This document shows, in pieces, positions 28,917 through 39,640 of a DNA stretch of 64,000 bases (its first letter is position 1; each line of letters starts with the position of its first letter). Position numbers and translations under genes: made by a program. Location of the stretch: positions 1-64,000 of the forward strand of contig JADJYK010000006.1 of NCBI GenBank assembly GCA_016719815.1, given 5' to 3'. The notes under the pieces are model-generated. The model had not been told where the DNA came from. It searched no databases and saw nothing but the letters and a program-made list of their open reading frames with translations. The DNA is from Chitinophagaceae bacterium. GTDB taxonomy: Bacteria; Bacteroidota; Bacteroidia; Chitinophagales; Chitinophagaceae.

Positions 28917-31754
28917 TTGAAAAAAAGTCTTTTTTCATTGATAATTTTTTTAAGCTCCGGCCTAACTGCCCTGTCACAATACTGGCAGCAGCAGGTAAAC
29001 TACGTTATTGATGTATCCTTGAATGACCAGGATCATTCCCTTGATGGCTTTGCAGAGATCGAATACATCAACAATTCACCAGACACATTGCATTTTATAT
29101 GGTTTCATTTATGGCCCAATGCATATAAAAATGATAAAACAGCCTTTTCTGAACACATGCTGGAAAATGGCAAAACAGCCTTCTATTTTTCTTCAAAAGA
29201 TGACAAAGGCTATATCAACCGGCTTGATTTTAAAGTCAATAAAATAACTGCACAAACAGAAGATCATCCACAGTATATAGACATCATTAAGGTAATCCTG
29301 CCTATGCCTGTCTCTCCTAAGCAAAAAACGATTATCACTACTCCCTTTCATGTAAAACTGCCTTATAATTTTTCCCGTGGCGGACATGAGGGACAGTCTT
29401 ACCAGGCCACACAATGGTATCCCAAACCGGCAGTATATGACAAAACTGGCTGGAATGAAATGCCATATCTCGACCAGGGAGAATTTTACAGCGAATTCGG
29501 CAACTTCAAAGTAAACATTACTGTACCTAGAAACTATGTGGTGGCTGCTACCGGGAATCTTCAAAATACAGAAGAAACTGAGTGGCTGAAAACGAGAAGT
29601 AACTTCTTATGGACTCCGGTAACAAAAAAGGAAAAGTCTGTGTATGGACAGGTTAAAAAAACAATTCAACAGTTCCCTGAATCTTCAAAGGAAATAAAAA
29701 CAGTAAGTTTTATCCAACATAATATTCATGATTTTGCCTGGTTTGCTGATAAACGTTTTATTGTAAAACAGGATACTATTACACTTGTCTCCGGGAAAAA
29801 AGTAGCTGCTTTTACTTATTATACAAAGGCCGAGAGAAAAGCATGGCAAAATGCTTTACAAGCATGTAAGGATGCTGTACAACATTATTCAACCCTGGTT
29901 GGCGAGTATCCATATAATACAGTAAGTGTGGTCGAAGGGCCAAAGAGCTTTGGTGGCGGCATGGAATACCCAACCATCACTGTTATTTCACCGATGGAAA
30001 ACACAAAAGTACTTGATAATACCATTACACATGAGGTTGGACATAACTGGTTTTATGGCATCCTTGGCTCAAATGAAAGACTGCATCCCTGGATGGACGA
30101 AGGCTTTAATAGTTTCTACGATGCAAAGTATGACAGTGCAAAATACGGAAGCCTGAATACAATTTTAGAAAGACTCTTGTTTGAAAGAACAGCAAAAGTA
30201 AAAACAGATCAGCCCATTACCACATCTGCTGCAGATTTCTCATATCAAAACTATTTTCTTACTGCTTATTACAAAACAGCAGAGTGGATGCGGTATTTAG
30301 AATCCTATCTGGGTACTGAAGCATTTACCAAAGCCATGCAAGCCTATTTTCAGCAATGGCAATTTAAACATCCACAGCCTGGAGATTTTAAAAAAACAAT
30401 AGAAACAACTACCGGAAAGAACCTCGATTCTGTTTTTGCCTTATTACAGAGAAAGGGAACATTACCTTCGCAAAAACGTTCAGGCACAAAATTCGCCACC
30501 CTTATTGTGCCAAAAACAATTGCCAGTCAATTTAAGCAACCATCAAAAAATCTGATTTGGACATCGCCAGTTATTGGAACAAACAGTTATGATAAATTTA
30601 TGGCAGGACTTGCTATCTCTAACATGAAAATAGTCCCTTCCAAATTTCAGTTCCTTTTTGCACCAATGTATGCAACGGGTTCAAAAAAAATATCAGGATT
30701 AGGGCTGGCCTCACTGACATTTTACACAAACAAGGGCTTTGCGAAAAAGATTGATTTTGGTATAACCGCTGGCATGTTTTCTTACAATGATTTTACAGAT
30801 GATTTTGAAAGCAGGCATATCGCTGGCTATAAAAAAATTGTTCCAAACGTCAAAATAACGGTGAGGGAGAAAAGCCACAGAAGTACGGCAACCAGGTATA
30901 TTCAGTTTAAATCATTTTTATTTTCCGAAGATGAGTTTAATTTCTTTGCCGATACCGTATATACTAACACCGGCACAACAACTGGTTTCCGGGCTATTAA
31001 AGTAAATGAAACCAGAGTGCTTCAGCAATTAAAATTTATTGTTGAAAACAACAGAGCTCTCTATCCATATAGAGGGGAGTTAAAACTGGAACATGGCAAA
31101 GATTTCGCAAAAGCTGCTTTTACCGGTAACTATTTTTTCAATTACCCAAAAGGTGGAGGCCTGAAGCTGAGATTATTTGCGGGAAAATTTTTCTACACTA
31201 CTTCTAAAACAACAGCCAAGCAGTTTGCTACAGACCGATACCATCTGAACATGACAGGTACCAACGGCTACGAAGATTATACCTATAGTGATTATTTCAT
31301 TGGCCGTAACCGGTTCGAGGGAATGGCAAGTCAGCAAATAATGGAAAAAGATGGAGCATTCAAAGTAAGAACTGACCTGCTTGCCGATAAAGTGGGAAGA
31401 ACAGATGACTGGCTGATGGCAGTTAATTTCAGTACGAGTATTCCCGATAAGATCAACCCTTTAAGTGTGCTGCCATTCAAAATCCCTTTAAAACTTTTTC
31501 TTGATATTGGCACTTACAGCAAGGCATGGAAAAAAGAAGCAGAAATTGACCGATTCATTTTTGATGCAGGATTGCACTTACCGCTTTTTAAAGAAACGGT
31601 GAACATATACCTGCCACTACTATATAGCAGCGTTTACAAAGACTATATTCAATCAACCCTTTCCCAAAAAGGAAGGCTTTGGAAAACAATTTCATTTTCG
31701 ATTGACATTTCAAATTTCAGTCTAAAGAAAGTTCAGCCATACATTCCTTTCTGA
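28917..31754 (+). CDS. M1-family metallopeptidase with barrel-like C-terminal region
   Basis: A 945-residue exported zinc aminopeptidase-like protein. It starts at a TTG codon, since no in-frame ATG lies upstream, and begins with signal peptide KKSLFSLIIFLSSGLTALSQ. The M1 signature is complete: GGMEYPT, then HEVGH (His372, Glu373, His376) and Glu395 in DEGFN, i.e. HExxH-18-E. From about residue 540 the protein is no longer peptidase-like: alternating polar/aromatic beta-strands (FQFLFAPMYATGSKKISG, LKLRLFAGKFFYTT, LKLFLDIGTYSK) end in a terminal Phe, as in outer-membrane barrels. It probably acts at the cell surface. The GNAT-like gene starts inside its stop codon (TGATG). Confidence 0.85.
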   Translation: MKKSLFSLIIFLSSGLTALSQYWQQQVNYVIDVSLNDQDHSLDGFAEIEYINNSPDTLHFIWFHLWPNAYKNDKTAFSEHMLENGKTAFYFSSKDDKGYINRLDFKVNKITAQTEDHPQYIDIIKVILPMPVSPKQKTIITTPFHVKLPYNFSRGGHEGQSYQATQWYPKPAVYDKTGWNEMPYLDQGEFYSEFGNFKVNITVPRNYVVAATGNLQNTEETEWLKTRSNFLWTPVTKKEKSVYGQVKKTIQQFPESSKEIKTVSFIQHNIHDFAWFADKRFIVKQDTITLVSGKKVAAFTYYTKAERKAWQNALQACKDAVQHYSTLVGEYPYNTVSVVEGPKSFGGGMEYPTITVISPMENTKVLDNTITHEVGHNWFYGILGSNERLHPWMDEGFNSFYDAKYDSAKYGSLNTILERLLFERTAKVKTDQPITTSAADFSYQNYFLTAYYKTAEWMRYLESYLGTEAFTKAMQAYFQQWQFKHPQPGDFKKTIETTTGKNLDSVFALLQRKGTLPSQKRSGTKFATLIVPKTIASQFKQPSKNLIWTSPVIGTNSYDKFMAGLAISNMKIVPSKFQFLFAPMYATGSKKISGLGLASLTFYTNKGFAKKIDFGITAGMFSYNDFTDDFESRHIAGYKKIVPNVKITVREKSHRSTATRYIQFKSFLFSEDEFNFFADTVYTNTGTTTGFRAIKVNETRVLQQLKFIVENNRALYPYRGELKLEHGKDFAKAAFTGNYFFNYPKGGGLKLRLFAGKFFYTTSKTTAKQFATDRYHLNMTGTNGYEDYTYSDYFIGRNRFEGMASQQIMEKDGAFKVRTDLLADKVGRTDDWLMAVNFSTSIPDKINPLSVLPFKIPLKLFLDIGTYSKAWKKEAEIDRFIFDAGLHLPLFKETVNIYLPLLYSSVYKDYIQSTLSQKGRLWKTISFSIDISNFSLKKVQPYIPF

Positions 31755-32674
31755 TGCTTATTGAGTATTCCATACAATATATACCACAACTGAATATTGA
31801 TAAACTAAAGTGGGACAATTGTATATCCTCGGCAAAGAATGGCCTTGTTTATGGCTATTCCTTCTACCTGGACCAAATGGCTGACAACTGGGATGCTCTT
31901 GTACTAAATGATTATGAAGCCATAATGCCTTTAACTTGGAAAAGAAAATATGCAATTCATTATTTGTATCAACCCTTCGTAACAGCGCAGCTTGGTCTCT
32001 TTGGGAACAATATTACTCCAGAAATAATAACAGCATTTCTAAAGGCCATTCCTGACAAATTCAGGTATTGGGACATATATCTGAATCATACTAACAGATT
32101 TATCTCGGTCGATTTTCCACTGTATCTACGTAGCAATTACATTCTTGACTTGAATAACCCGTATGAAGAAATATATAGCCATTATCGTGAAAATATAAAA
32201 AGAAATATAAGAAAAGCTGTCAGTACCGGTTGCTACACTGCAAAAGATTTCAATGCGGAGGAAGTGATTAAACTGGCGGTAATGCAAATGAGACAGTATG
32301 ACAAAGAGTCAAAAGTTAATACAGACAGGTTCAGAAAATTATATGAAGTTTTACATAAAAGAAAGATGGCCATAACTTATGGCATACGTTTAAACAATCA
32401 ACTCTTGGCTTCTGCAATATTCTTTTTCTCACATAACAGGGCCTATTATATCCTTGTAGGAAACCACCCTAACGGCAAAACGCTTGGGGCTTCACATGCA
32501 CTGATTGATGGATTTATTAAAGACCATGCTGGGAAAAATTTGCTCCTGGATTTTGAAGGGTCTGACATCCGCAACCTTGCCTTTTTTTACGAAAGTTTTG
32601 GAGCAACTGTAGAAGAATATGTAGGGTTGAGACTCAACAATCTGCCGTTTTATTTGAAATGGTTAAAAAAATAG
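31754..32674 (+). CDS. GNAT/FemAB-like acyltransferase
   Basis: A 306-residue soluble protein with two halves, each resembling a GNAT fold as in FemAB or BioF2-like acetyltransferases. The second half has YRENIKRNIRKA, LASAIFFFSHNRAYYILVGN and GKTLGASHALIDGFI. The end LLLDFEGSDIRNLAFFYESFG resembles the peptidoglycan-bridge or exopolysaccharide aminoacyl/acyl transferases. The specific donor and acceptor are unknown. The start overlaps the M1 peptidase stop by one base, so both are likely translated from one mRNA. Confidence 0.7.
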   Translation: MLIEYSIQYIPQLNIDKLKWDNCISSAKNGLVYGYSFYLDQMADNWDALVLNDYEAIMPLTWKRKYAIHYLYQPFVTAQLGLFGNNITPEIITAFLKAIPDKFRYWDIYLNHTNRFISVDFPLYLRSNYILDLNNPYEEIYSHYRENIKRNIRKAVSTGCYTAKDFNAEEVIKLAVMQMRQYDKESKVNTDRFRKLYEVLHKRKMAITYGIRLNNQLLASAIFFFSHNRAYYILVGNHPNGKTLGASHALIDGFIKDHAGKNLLLDFEGSDIRNLAFFYESFGATVEEYVGLRLNNLPFYLKWLKK

Positions 32675-32680
32675 AAATTC

Positions 32681-33352
32681 TTATTCTGCATCTTCCAATA
32701 ATCTTTCAGCCAGTAATATATCTGCTGGTCTTGTAATTTTTATATTATTATCTTCGCCATCCACCAAAGAAACCTTTATACCGAAAGCTTCCACAACAGT
32801 GGCTTCATCAGTAAACTTGTCCTTATAATCAATTTCAAAAGCCGGAAGTAAGATTCTGCTGTGAAATGTTTGAGGTGTTTGTACAAGCATCACTTTACTA
32901 CGATCCAATGCTTCGCTTCCATCATCCGTCAATAATCTTATACTGTCCTTAGAAATTATTGCTGGTATAGCTGTTCCTGTTGCCAGTGCTTGCTGATAGC
33001 ATCTTTCTATAAGGTTCCGGCCTAGCAAACACCTTACTCCATCGTGTACAAAAATCACACAATCCTCTTCAATTAATGCAATGCCATTTTTTACCGACTG
33101 AAAACGGGTATCGCCACCTGCAGTTATCTGTACCCTGTTTTTATCAAACCATGCATCAATTATCTCTTGTCCCATATCAATATAATCAAGTGGCAGCACC
33201 AATATCACCTGCAAGTCATCATACGCCTCCAGAAAAGCTCTAAGAGTATAATATAAAACCGGCTTTCCTTTCAACATCATAAACTGCTTAGGCAAATTAC
33301 TTCCCATTCGAACGCCAGCCCCCCCGGCTACTATTACTCCGTATTTCTTCAT
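32681..33352 (-). CDS. ispD: 2-C-methyl-D-erythritol 4-phosphate cytidylyltransferase
   Basis: Third enzyme of the MEP isoprenoid pathway, 223 residues. The nucleotide-binding N-terminus GVIVAGGAGVRMGSNLPKQF, the segment VIFVHDGVRCLL (active-site Asp/Arg), QTPQTFHS, FTDEATVVEAFG and GEDNNIKITRPADI match the family throughout. The frame is intact. It converges on the GNAT-like gene with six bases between them. Confidence 0.95.
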   Translation of the reverse strand: MKKYGVIVAGGAGVRMGSNLPKQFMMLKGKPVLYYTLRAFLEAYDDLQVILVLPLDYIDMGQEIIDAWFDKNRVQITAGGDTRFQSVKNGIALIEEDCVIFVHDGVRCLLGRNLIERCYQQALATGTAIPAIISKDSIRLLTDDGSEALDRSKVMLVQTPQTFHSRILLPAFEIDYKDKFTDEATVVEAFGIKVSLVDGEDNNIKITRPADILLAERLLEDAE

Positions 33353-33429
33353 CTGTCCGTCTTATACTTTAAATGTGAACATTTTTTCAGCAGATATGCA
33401 AATCCAATTCATAAATTGCTTTTTTGGAA

Positions 33430-34421
33430 TTACAAGGCAAGGAGACTTTCACACTCTTTCAATAATTTTTCTTTATTGATGGCAACAGTACCTACTTCTT
33501 CACAAACAAGGCCCCCTGCTATATTAGCAACTTCAGCAGCAAGTTTCATGTCTTTTGTAATTGCATATACTAAAGAGGCAGTAGCAATTACCGTATCCCC
33601 GGCACCAGATACATCAGCAATACTTCTTACATGAGAAGGAATGATTTTTCCGCTACTCCCCTCCTGAATGAAAACTCCTTTCTCCGATAATGTTATAAAA
33701 GAAAAACGGTGATGTAATAAATTGCTTAGCTCTTTGTGTATTCTTTGCAAGGGCAGTAAAGAAACCTCATCCACAAGAAGGTTCAGGGCTTCTTTCACCT
33801 CCTTCAAATTAGGCTTAAAAATATCAGCCCCACTGTACGAGAAAAAGTTTTTTCCGTTTTGGGTCAACAGCCGAAATAATGCCGGCTTGTCTGCATAACG
33901 CAATAACCTCAGTAATTATAAAATCAGTTAATACACCTTTATTGTAGTCCTCAAAATTATTACATGTGGTTTCTCGTTCGCAATATATTCCCTTGCTTTA
34001 GTAAGCAACAGTTGTTCATTTATACTATCAATATCACTGGTAATTTCATTATCAAGTCGCATCATCTGCTGATTACGGCTCATCACCCTAATTTTATTAG
34101 TGGTAATCCTTTCCGAAGCCCTAACAATGTAATCAGTTTTAATTTTTCCGCTTCCAGCAACGAACACATTAATAGTCCATCATTATCATCCCCGGTAACC
34201 GAAATTACAGCCACCTCGGCCCCCAATGACTTTGCATTCAACGCCACATTACCAGCCCCACCAATTCTGTATTCCCTATTATCAACAGTTACCACTGGCA
34301 CTGGTGCTTCGGGAGAAATTCTTTCCACTTTCCCAAACAAATAGGTATCCAGCATCACATCTCCAATTACCCCTATTTTTAAAGAAGAAAAGGAATCAAA
34401 TATTTTATCAAAATCTATCAT
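33430..34421 (-). CDS. hldE: PfkB-family D-glycero-D-manno-heptose 7-phosphate kinase-like (three frameshifts)
   Basis: Sugar kinase domain of the RfaE/HldE type, expected to phosphorylate heptose 7-phosphate for LPS inner-core synthesis. Typical segments are IGVIGDVMLD, VERISPEAPVPVV, RIGGAGNVALNAKSLGA and the PfkB signature DVSGAGDTVIA. The frame shifts at the T-runs 34143-34147, 33951-33955 and 33848-33853. Repair gives HVIILEDYNKGVLTDF and SAVDPKRKNFFSYSG. The repaired protein is about 330 residues, i.e. the kinase domain only; the adenylyltransferase half of E. coli HldE is absent, as in two-gene systems. The gene symbol is therefore approximate. Confidence 0.82.
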
Positions 34422-34445
34422 AGCTCAAAATAACTGATTAATCCA

Positions 34446-34473
34446 CAAAAAAGAAAGCCTCCCGCTTGGGAGG
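34446..34473 (-). terminator. Terminator of the OmpH-like gene
   Basis: cctccc (34458-34463), loop gctt and gggagg (34468-34473) are followed on the minus strand by CTTTCTTTTTTG. It lies 16 bp after the stop of the OmpH-like gene and before the hldE-type gene. Confidence 0.8.
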
Positions 34474-34488
34474 ACTTAAAGTTAGCAG

Positions 34489-35102
34489 TTATTTTTTTTC
34501 TTCTTTATACATCTCATTCAACCCCCTTATCACATCCTTTGTGATATTAAAGGTTGTATCACGATAATAAAAAAGACCGGGGTCATCTGACACAACAAAT
34601 GTATATCCCCTGCCTTTATTAAAATCTTTAATAAAAGATTCAATTTTCGTTTTAATATCATTTTGCCTCCTGGTACGATAGTCCATGTACTCCTGTTCCA
34701 ACTTGTTCTTTCTGGTCGCTACCTCTTCTTCCATTTTTTTTAACTCAAGTGTGGCATTTTGAGCCTGTTCAGGCGTCAGTTTGCCTTCCTTATCCAGATT
34801 TTGATAGTAGTTGAATTTCTGTTGCAGGTTTCTGGTACCATTAGTCACCTCAGTCTCTATCGCATTCTCTTTAGATTTTAGTTCCGTGTTCAGGCTTTTT
34901 TACCAGGTTAAAGCCCGATGCAATTGAATCCATTTCAAAATATGCAATCTTAACTGGCTTGTTAATGGCAACCGTGTCTTTTTCAAAATTTTTGTTGTTG
35001 CTGTATTTTTTTACCTCCAAGTTCAGTAAAAAGCAGGTATCCTGCTACAAGCGTCAGCACCACATTCCAGCCAATCAAACCATACTTAAAGTAATCTTTC
35101 AT
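34489..35102 (-). CDS. OmpH/Skp-like periplasmic chaperone (two frameshifts)
   Basis: Skp/OmpH-like protein of about 204 residues. The N-terminus has a hydrophobic anchor or signal (YGLIGWNVVLTLVAGYLL). After a short linker, VKIAYFEMDSIASGFNLVK starts the Skp fold, followed by a long charged coiled coil (LELKKMEEEVATRKNKLEQE). The end DVIRGLNEMYKEEKK is typical. The frame changes near 35000 (around the A-run after GGAGGTAAAA on the coding strand) and near 34893 (run in ggtaaaaaagcc). Homologues bind unfolded outer-membrane proteins in the periplasm. Confidence 0.78.
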
Positions 35103-35201
35103 CAAAGTATTTTTTCAAAATTAAGTAACTAATATCCGCATACTACAAACCAAATTTCATTTAGGAAAGGCTTAACAGAGGGTGAATACCTGCCATAAGA
35201 T

Positions 35202-35231
35202 AAAAAAGGAGCAGGTTTTTCCTAACTCCTT
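35202..35231 (-). terminator. Terminator of the rpoBC unit
   Basis: On the minus strand AAGGAGttAGG-aaaaa-CCTgCTCCTT is followed by a T-run. It lies 24 bp after the rpoC stop codon. Confidence 0.75.
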
Positions 35232-35255
35232 ATTTATTAATGCTTCCACTGTATT

Positions 35256-38200
35256 CTATTCTTCCTCATCAAAGCTCATCGCCTCACGGGTCGTTTGCAA
35301 TAATTCATATTCCTCTTTACTGCCAACAATCATACTCTCAAATTCCCTGAGGCCTGTACCCGCCGGAATCGGATGTCCTGTAATAACATTCTCCTTCAGA
35401 CCAAGCATTTCATCAGTCTTTCCATTTATTGCTGCTGATGATAACACCTTTGTTGTCTCCTGGAAAGAAGCAGCAGAAATCCAGCTTTGTACACCCAGTG
35501 ATGCTTTTGTAATACCAAGCAATGTAGGATGAGATGTCGCAGATTTGGCATCACGGTACTCCACAATCTTTTTATCACTTCTCCGAAGTATAGAATTTTC
35601 TTCTCTCACTTCACGCAATGAAACAATCTGGCCTGCACGGAGCTTTGTACTATCACCAATATCTACTACTACTTTCTTATCGAAAATTTCATCATTCTCT
35701 TTAATAAACTCAAATTTATCAACAAGGTCATCTTCCAGGAAAATTGTATCACCCGGATCAACAATATTTACCTTGCGCATCATCTGGCGAACGATAACTT
35801 CAATGTGTTTATCATTGATTTTTACACCTTGTAAGCGATAAACTTCCTGAATTTCATTCACAACATATTCCTGTACTGCAAATGGACCTTTAATTGCAAG
35901 AATATCAATGGGTGCAATCTGGCCATCACTTAATGAAGCTCCGGCTTTTACAAAGTCTCCATCCTGTGCAAGAATCTGACGGGTAAGCGGTACCAGATAT
36001 TTTTTCTGTACACCATCTTTTGCTTCAATAACTATTTCACGGTTACCTCTTTTAATAGCACCCATTGTCACAACACCATCAATTTCTGAGACCACAGCAG
36101 GGTTGCTGGGATTTCTTGCCTCAAACAGTTCAGTAACACGGGGAAGACCTCCGGTGATATCTCTCAGTTTACCCAACACTCTCGGAATCTTCACTATTAC
36201 CTGTCCTGCTTTCACATCATCTCCTTCCTCAATAATTATGTGGCTTCCTGTTGGAAGATTATAAGATTTTTTATCTTTTCCTTCAACCAACAATGATGGA
36301 ATCTTTGTTTTATCTCTTGTTTCAATAACTACTTTCTCCCTGTGACCGGTTTGTTCATCGGCTTCTTCACGGTAAGTAACCCCATCAATCACATTTTCGA
36401 ACTTAATGGTACCATTTATTTCTGCTACTATTACATTATTGAATGGATCCCATGTACAAAGTACATCTCCTTTGTTCACTTTCTGACCGTCCTTGACCAT
36501 TAATGTAGCGCCATAAGGAATATTGTTTGTAATTAATAACCGGTCGTTCTTTGTATCAATTATCCGAACCTCACCAGTACGTCCAATTACAACATGTGAC
36601 TTTTCTCCTGCATTATTCTCAACAACTACGGTACGAAGACCATCAAACTGTATGGTACCATCAAACTTAGCCAGCAGTGTTGATTCAACAGATGCCGAAC
36701 CGGCCACACCACCTACGTGGAATGTACGAAGTGTAAGCTGTGTACCCGGCTCACCGATTGATTGAGCAGCAATAATACCTACTGCATCCCCTTTTTGCGC
36801 AATTGCGCCGGAAGCAAGGTTCTTACCATAACATTTTACACATACACCTCTTTTACTTTCGCAGGTAAGAACTGAGCGGATTTCCACAAATTCAATTCCC
36901 GCCTCTTCAATTTTCCTGGAAAGTTCAACGGTTATTTCTTCTCCAGCTGAAACAATCAACTGGTCTGATACAGGGTCATATACATCATGTAAGGAAGTGC
37001 GTCCTGCTATCCTGTCACTCAACGGTTCAATAATATCTTCATTATCTTTTAAAGCAGATGTTGCGATACCACGGAGTGTACCACAATCTTCTTCTGTAAT
37101 TACCACATCTTGTGCTACATCCACCAAACGACGGGTAAGATAACCAGCATCTGCAGTTTTGAGGGCTGTATCGGCAAGACCTTTACGGGCACCATGTGTA
37201 GAAATGAAGTAATCCAGTACGTTCAACCCTCCTTTAAAGTTGGAGAGAATCGGATTCTCAATGATTTCGCTTCCTGTAGAACCAGATTTTCTTGGTTTAG
37301 CCATCAATCCACGTATACCTGCAAGCTGCTTGATCTGCTGCTTAGAACCTCTTGCCCCTGAATCAAGCATCATATAAACAGAATTGAAGCCTTGCTTATC
37401 ATTACTTAATTCACGGATAAGTGTTTCAGTAATCCTTGTATCAACACGACTCCATATATCAACTATCTGGTTATAGCGTTCATTATTAGTAATAAGACCC
37501 ATATTATAGCTATCCCATACTTCATCTACTTCCACTTTTGCATTATCCAGCATTTCTTGCTTTACATCAGGAATAATAAGGTCGTTAATACTGAAAGACA
37601 ATCCACCCTGAAAAGCCGTACGGAAACCTAATTGTTTAATGTCATCGAGGAACTTCGCAGTTTTGGGAACGTTAGTGATCTTAATAATATCCCCAATGAT
37701 TTCACGAAGATTCTTCTTAGTAAGTAAGGCATTAACAAAGCCTACCTCTGCAGGAACATGCTGGTTAAAGAGCACACGACCTACAGTTGTTTCTATCAGT
37801 TTGTGCTCCAGTAACCCATCAGTATTACGGATATTGGTTTTAACCTTTATCCATGCATGAAGATCTATTACCTTCTCATTGTAAGCGATAATAACTTCCT
37901 CATTTGAGTAGAAAACTTTGCCTTCACCACGAACCGTTTCTGTAGCAGTTGTTCTCTTTCCTTTTGTGATATAGTACAGCCCCAACACCATGTCCTGAGA
38001 AGGAAGAGTAATAGGAGTACCATTTTGCGGGTTCAGAATGTTGTGCGATGCCAGCATCAGCAACTGAGCTTCAATTATTGCAGCATGGCTTAAGGGTACA
38101 TGCACCGCCATCTGATCACCATCGAAGTCGGCATTAAACGCTGTTGTAACCAACGGGTGCAGTTGAATTGCTTTACCTTCAATCAGCTTAGGCTGAAAAG

Positions 38201-39548
38201 CCTGGATTGACAGACGGTGAAGTGTAGGGGCACGGTTTAACATAACCGGGTGACCCTTTAAAATATTTTCAAGAATATCCCAAACAACAGCTTCTTTCTT
38301 GTCTACTAGTTTCCTGGCCGACTTTACTGTTTTTACGATACCTCTTTCAATCAACTTACGAATAATAAAAGGCTTGAATAATTCTGCAGCCATATCCTTA
38401 GGTAAACCACATTCGTGCAGTTTAAGCTCAGGACCTACTACGATTACAGAACGGCCTGAGTAGTCAACCCTTTTACCCAACAGGTTCTGACGGAAACGTC
38501 CCTGTTTACCTTTCAACACATCACTCAACGATTTTAAGGCCCTTCCGCCTTCGGCTTTAACCGCATTCGATTTACGGCTGTTATCGAAAAGTGAGTCAAC
38601 TGCTTCCTGCAACATCCTTTTTTCGTTACGAAGGATTACTTCAGGAGCTTTAATTTCCAATAACCGCTTCAATCGATTATTACGTATGATAACACGACGA
38701 TAAAGATCATTCAAATCAGAAGATGCGAAGCGACCACCATCAAGTGGAACCAACGGACGCAATTCCGGCGGAATTACTGGAATATATTGCATTACCATCC
38801 ACTCAGGACGGTTTGAAATACTTGTATTTGCATCACGAAAAGCCTCTACAACACTTAATCTCTTCAACGCATCAGCTTTACGTTGTTGTGAAGTTTCTGT
38901 GGCTGCTGCATTACGAAGGTCGAATGAAAGCTGGTCAAGGTCAATTCGTGCCAGCAAATCATGCACAGCCTCAGCACCCATTTTAGCAATAAACTTATTA
39001 GGGTCATCATCAGGCAGATACTGGTTATCTTTGGGTAAAGCATCCAGTATATCCAAGTACTCTTCTTCTGTCAGCAAATCACCAAAGTTCTGTCCTTTAT
39101 CGGCACGAATACCGGACTGAATAACAACAAATCGTTCGTAATAAACAATAGTCTCCAGTTTTTTGGAACTCATCCCCAATAAGTAGCCAATCTTATTGGG
39201 CAAAGATTTAAAATACCATATATGAACAACTGGTACAACCAGCTTAATATGGCCCATTCTTTCCCTCCGAACTTTCTTTTCTGTTACTTCCACACCACAA
39301 CGGTCGCACACAATACCCTTATAACGGATACGCTTATATTTACCGCAAGCACATTCATAATCCTTTACAGGTCCAAATATTCTTTCGCAGAATAAACCAT
39401 CTCTTTCCGGCTTATAAGTACGATAGTTTATAGTTTCAGGCTTTAATATTTCACCATAACTTCTTTCCAGAATTGTATCCGGTGAAGCAAGGCCGATTGT
39501 GATTTGCGAAAAAGCCGCTTTGGGACGATTCTCTTTTCTGATAGCCAT
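35256..39548 (-). CDS. rpoC: DNA-directed RNA polymerase subunit beta'
   Basis: Beta' subunit of RNA polymerase, 1430 residues and intact. The N-terminal zinc finger (CACGKYKRIRYKGIVCDRCG), the active-site Mg motif TAFNADFDGDQMAVH, the second zinc site (CESKRGVCVKCYGKNL) and the C-terminal ITKASLGVQSWISAASFQETTKVL are all present. It starts 92 bp after rpoB. The upstream sequence AAGAAACTACATATTAATTA has no SD motif. Confidence 0.98.
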   Translation of the reverse strand: MAIRKENRPKAAFSQITIGLASPDTILERSYGEILKPETINYRTYKPERDGLFCERIFGPVKDYECACGKYKRIRYKGIVCDRCGVEVTEKKVRRERMGHIKLVVPVVHIWYFKSLPNKIGYLLGMSSKKLETIVYYERFVVIQSGIRADKGQNFGDLLTEEEYLDILDALPKDNQYLPDDDPNKFIAKMGAEAVHDLLARIDLDQLSFDLRNAAATETSQQRKADALKRLSVVEAFRDANTSISNRPEWMVMQYIPVIPPELRPLVPLDGGRFASSDLNDLYRRVIIRNNRLKRLLEIKAPEVILRNEKRMLQEAVDSLFDNSRKSNAVKAEGGRALKSLSDVLKGKQGRFRQNLLGKRVDYSGRSVIVVGPELKLHECGLPKDMAAELFKPFIIRKLIERGIVKTVKSARKLVDKKEAVVWDILENILKGHPVMLNRAPTLHRLSIQAFQPKLIEGKAIQLHPLVTTAFNADFDGDQMAVHVPLSHAAIIEAQLLMLASHNILNPQNGTPITLPSQDMVLGLYYITKGKRTTATETVRGEGKVFYSNEEVIIAYNEKVIDLHAWIKVKTNIRNTDGLLEHKLIETTVGRVLFNQHVPAEVGFVNALLTKKNLREIIGDIIKITNVPKTAKFLDDIKQLGFRTAFQGGLSFSINDLIIPDVKQEMLDNAKVEVDEVWDSYNMGLITNNERYNQIVDIWSRVDTRITETLIRELSNDKQGFNSVYMMLDSGARGSKQQIKQLAGIRGLMAKPRKSGSTGSEIIENPILSNFKGGLNVLDYFISTHGARKGLADTALKTADAGYLTRRLVDVAQDVVITEEDCGTLRGIATSALKDNEDIIEPLSDRIAGRTSLHDVYDPVSDQLIVSAGEEITVELSRKIEEAGIEFVEIRSVLTCESKRGVCVKCYGKNLASGAIAQKGDAVGIIAAQSIGEPGTQLTLRTFHVGGVAGSASVESTLLAKFDGTIQFDGLRTVVVENNAGEKSHVVIGRTGEVRIIDTKNDRLLITNNIPYGATLMVKDGQKVNKGDVLCTWDPFNNVIVAEINGTIKFENVIDGVTYREEADEQTGHREKVVIETRDKTKIPSLLVEGKDKKSYNLPTGSHIIIEEGDDVKAGQVIVKIPRVLGKLRDITGGLPRVTELFEARNPSNPAVVSEIDGVVTMGAIKRGNREIVIEAKDGVQKKYLVPLTRQILAQDGDFVKAGASLSDGQIAPIDILAIKGPFAVQEYVVNEIQEVYRLQGVKINDKHIEVIVRQMMRKVNIVDPGDTIFLEDDLVDKFEFIKENDEIFDKKVVVDIGDSTKLRAGQIVSLREVREENSILRRSDKKIVEYRDAKSATSHPTLLGITKASLGVQSWISAASFQETTKVLSSAAINGKTDEMLGLKENVITGHPIPAGTGLREFESMIVGSKEEYELLQTTREAMSFDEEE

Positions 39549-39640
39549 ATTTAATTAATATGTAGTTTCTTAAATTTTTGTTTTATTGAGAAAAAGACAA
39601 CTGAGAAAGTCAAAAATTTCCCGATGTATCAATTTTTCAA

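Noticed and set aside
33430..34421. hldE-type kinase, gltD, dapA and others as true pseudogenes
   Set aside because: The breaks lie largely in homopolymer runs and all motifs remain, so technical indels are more likely.
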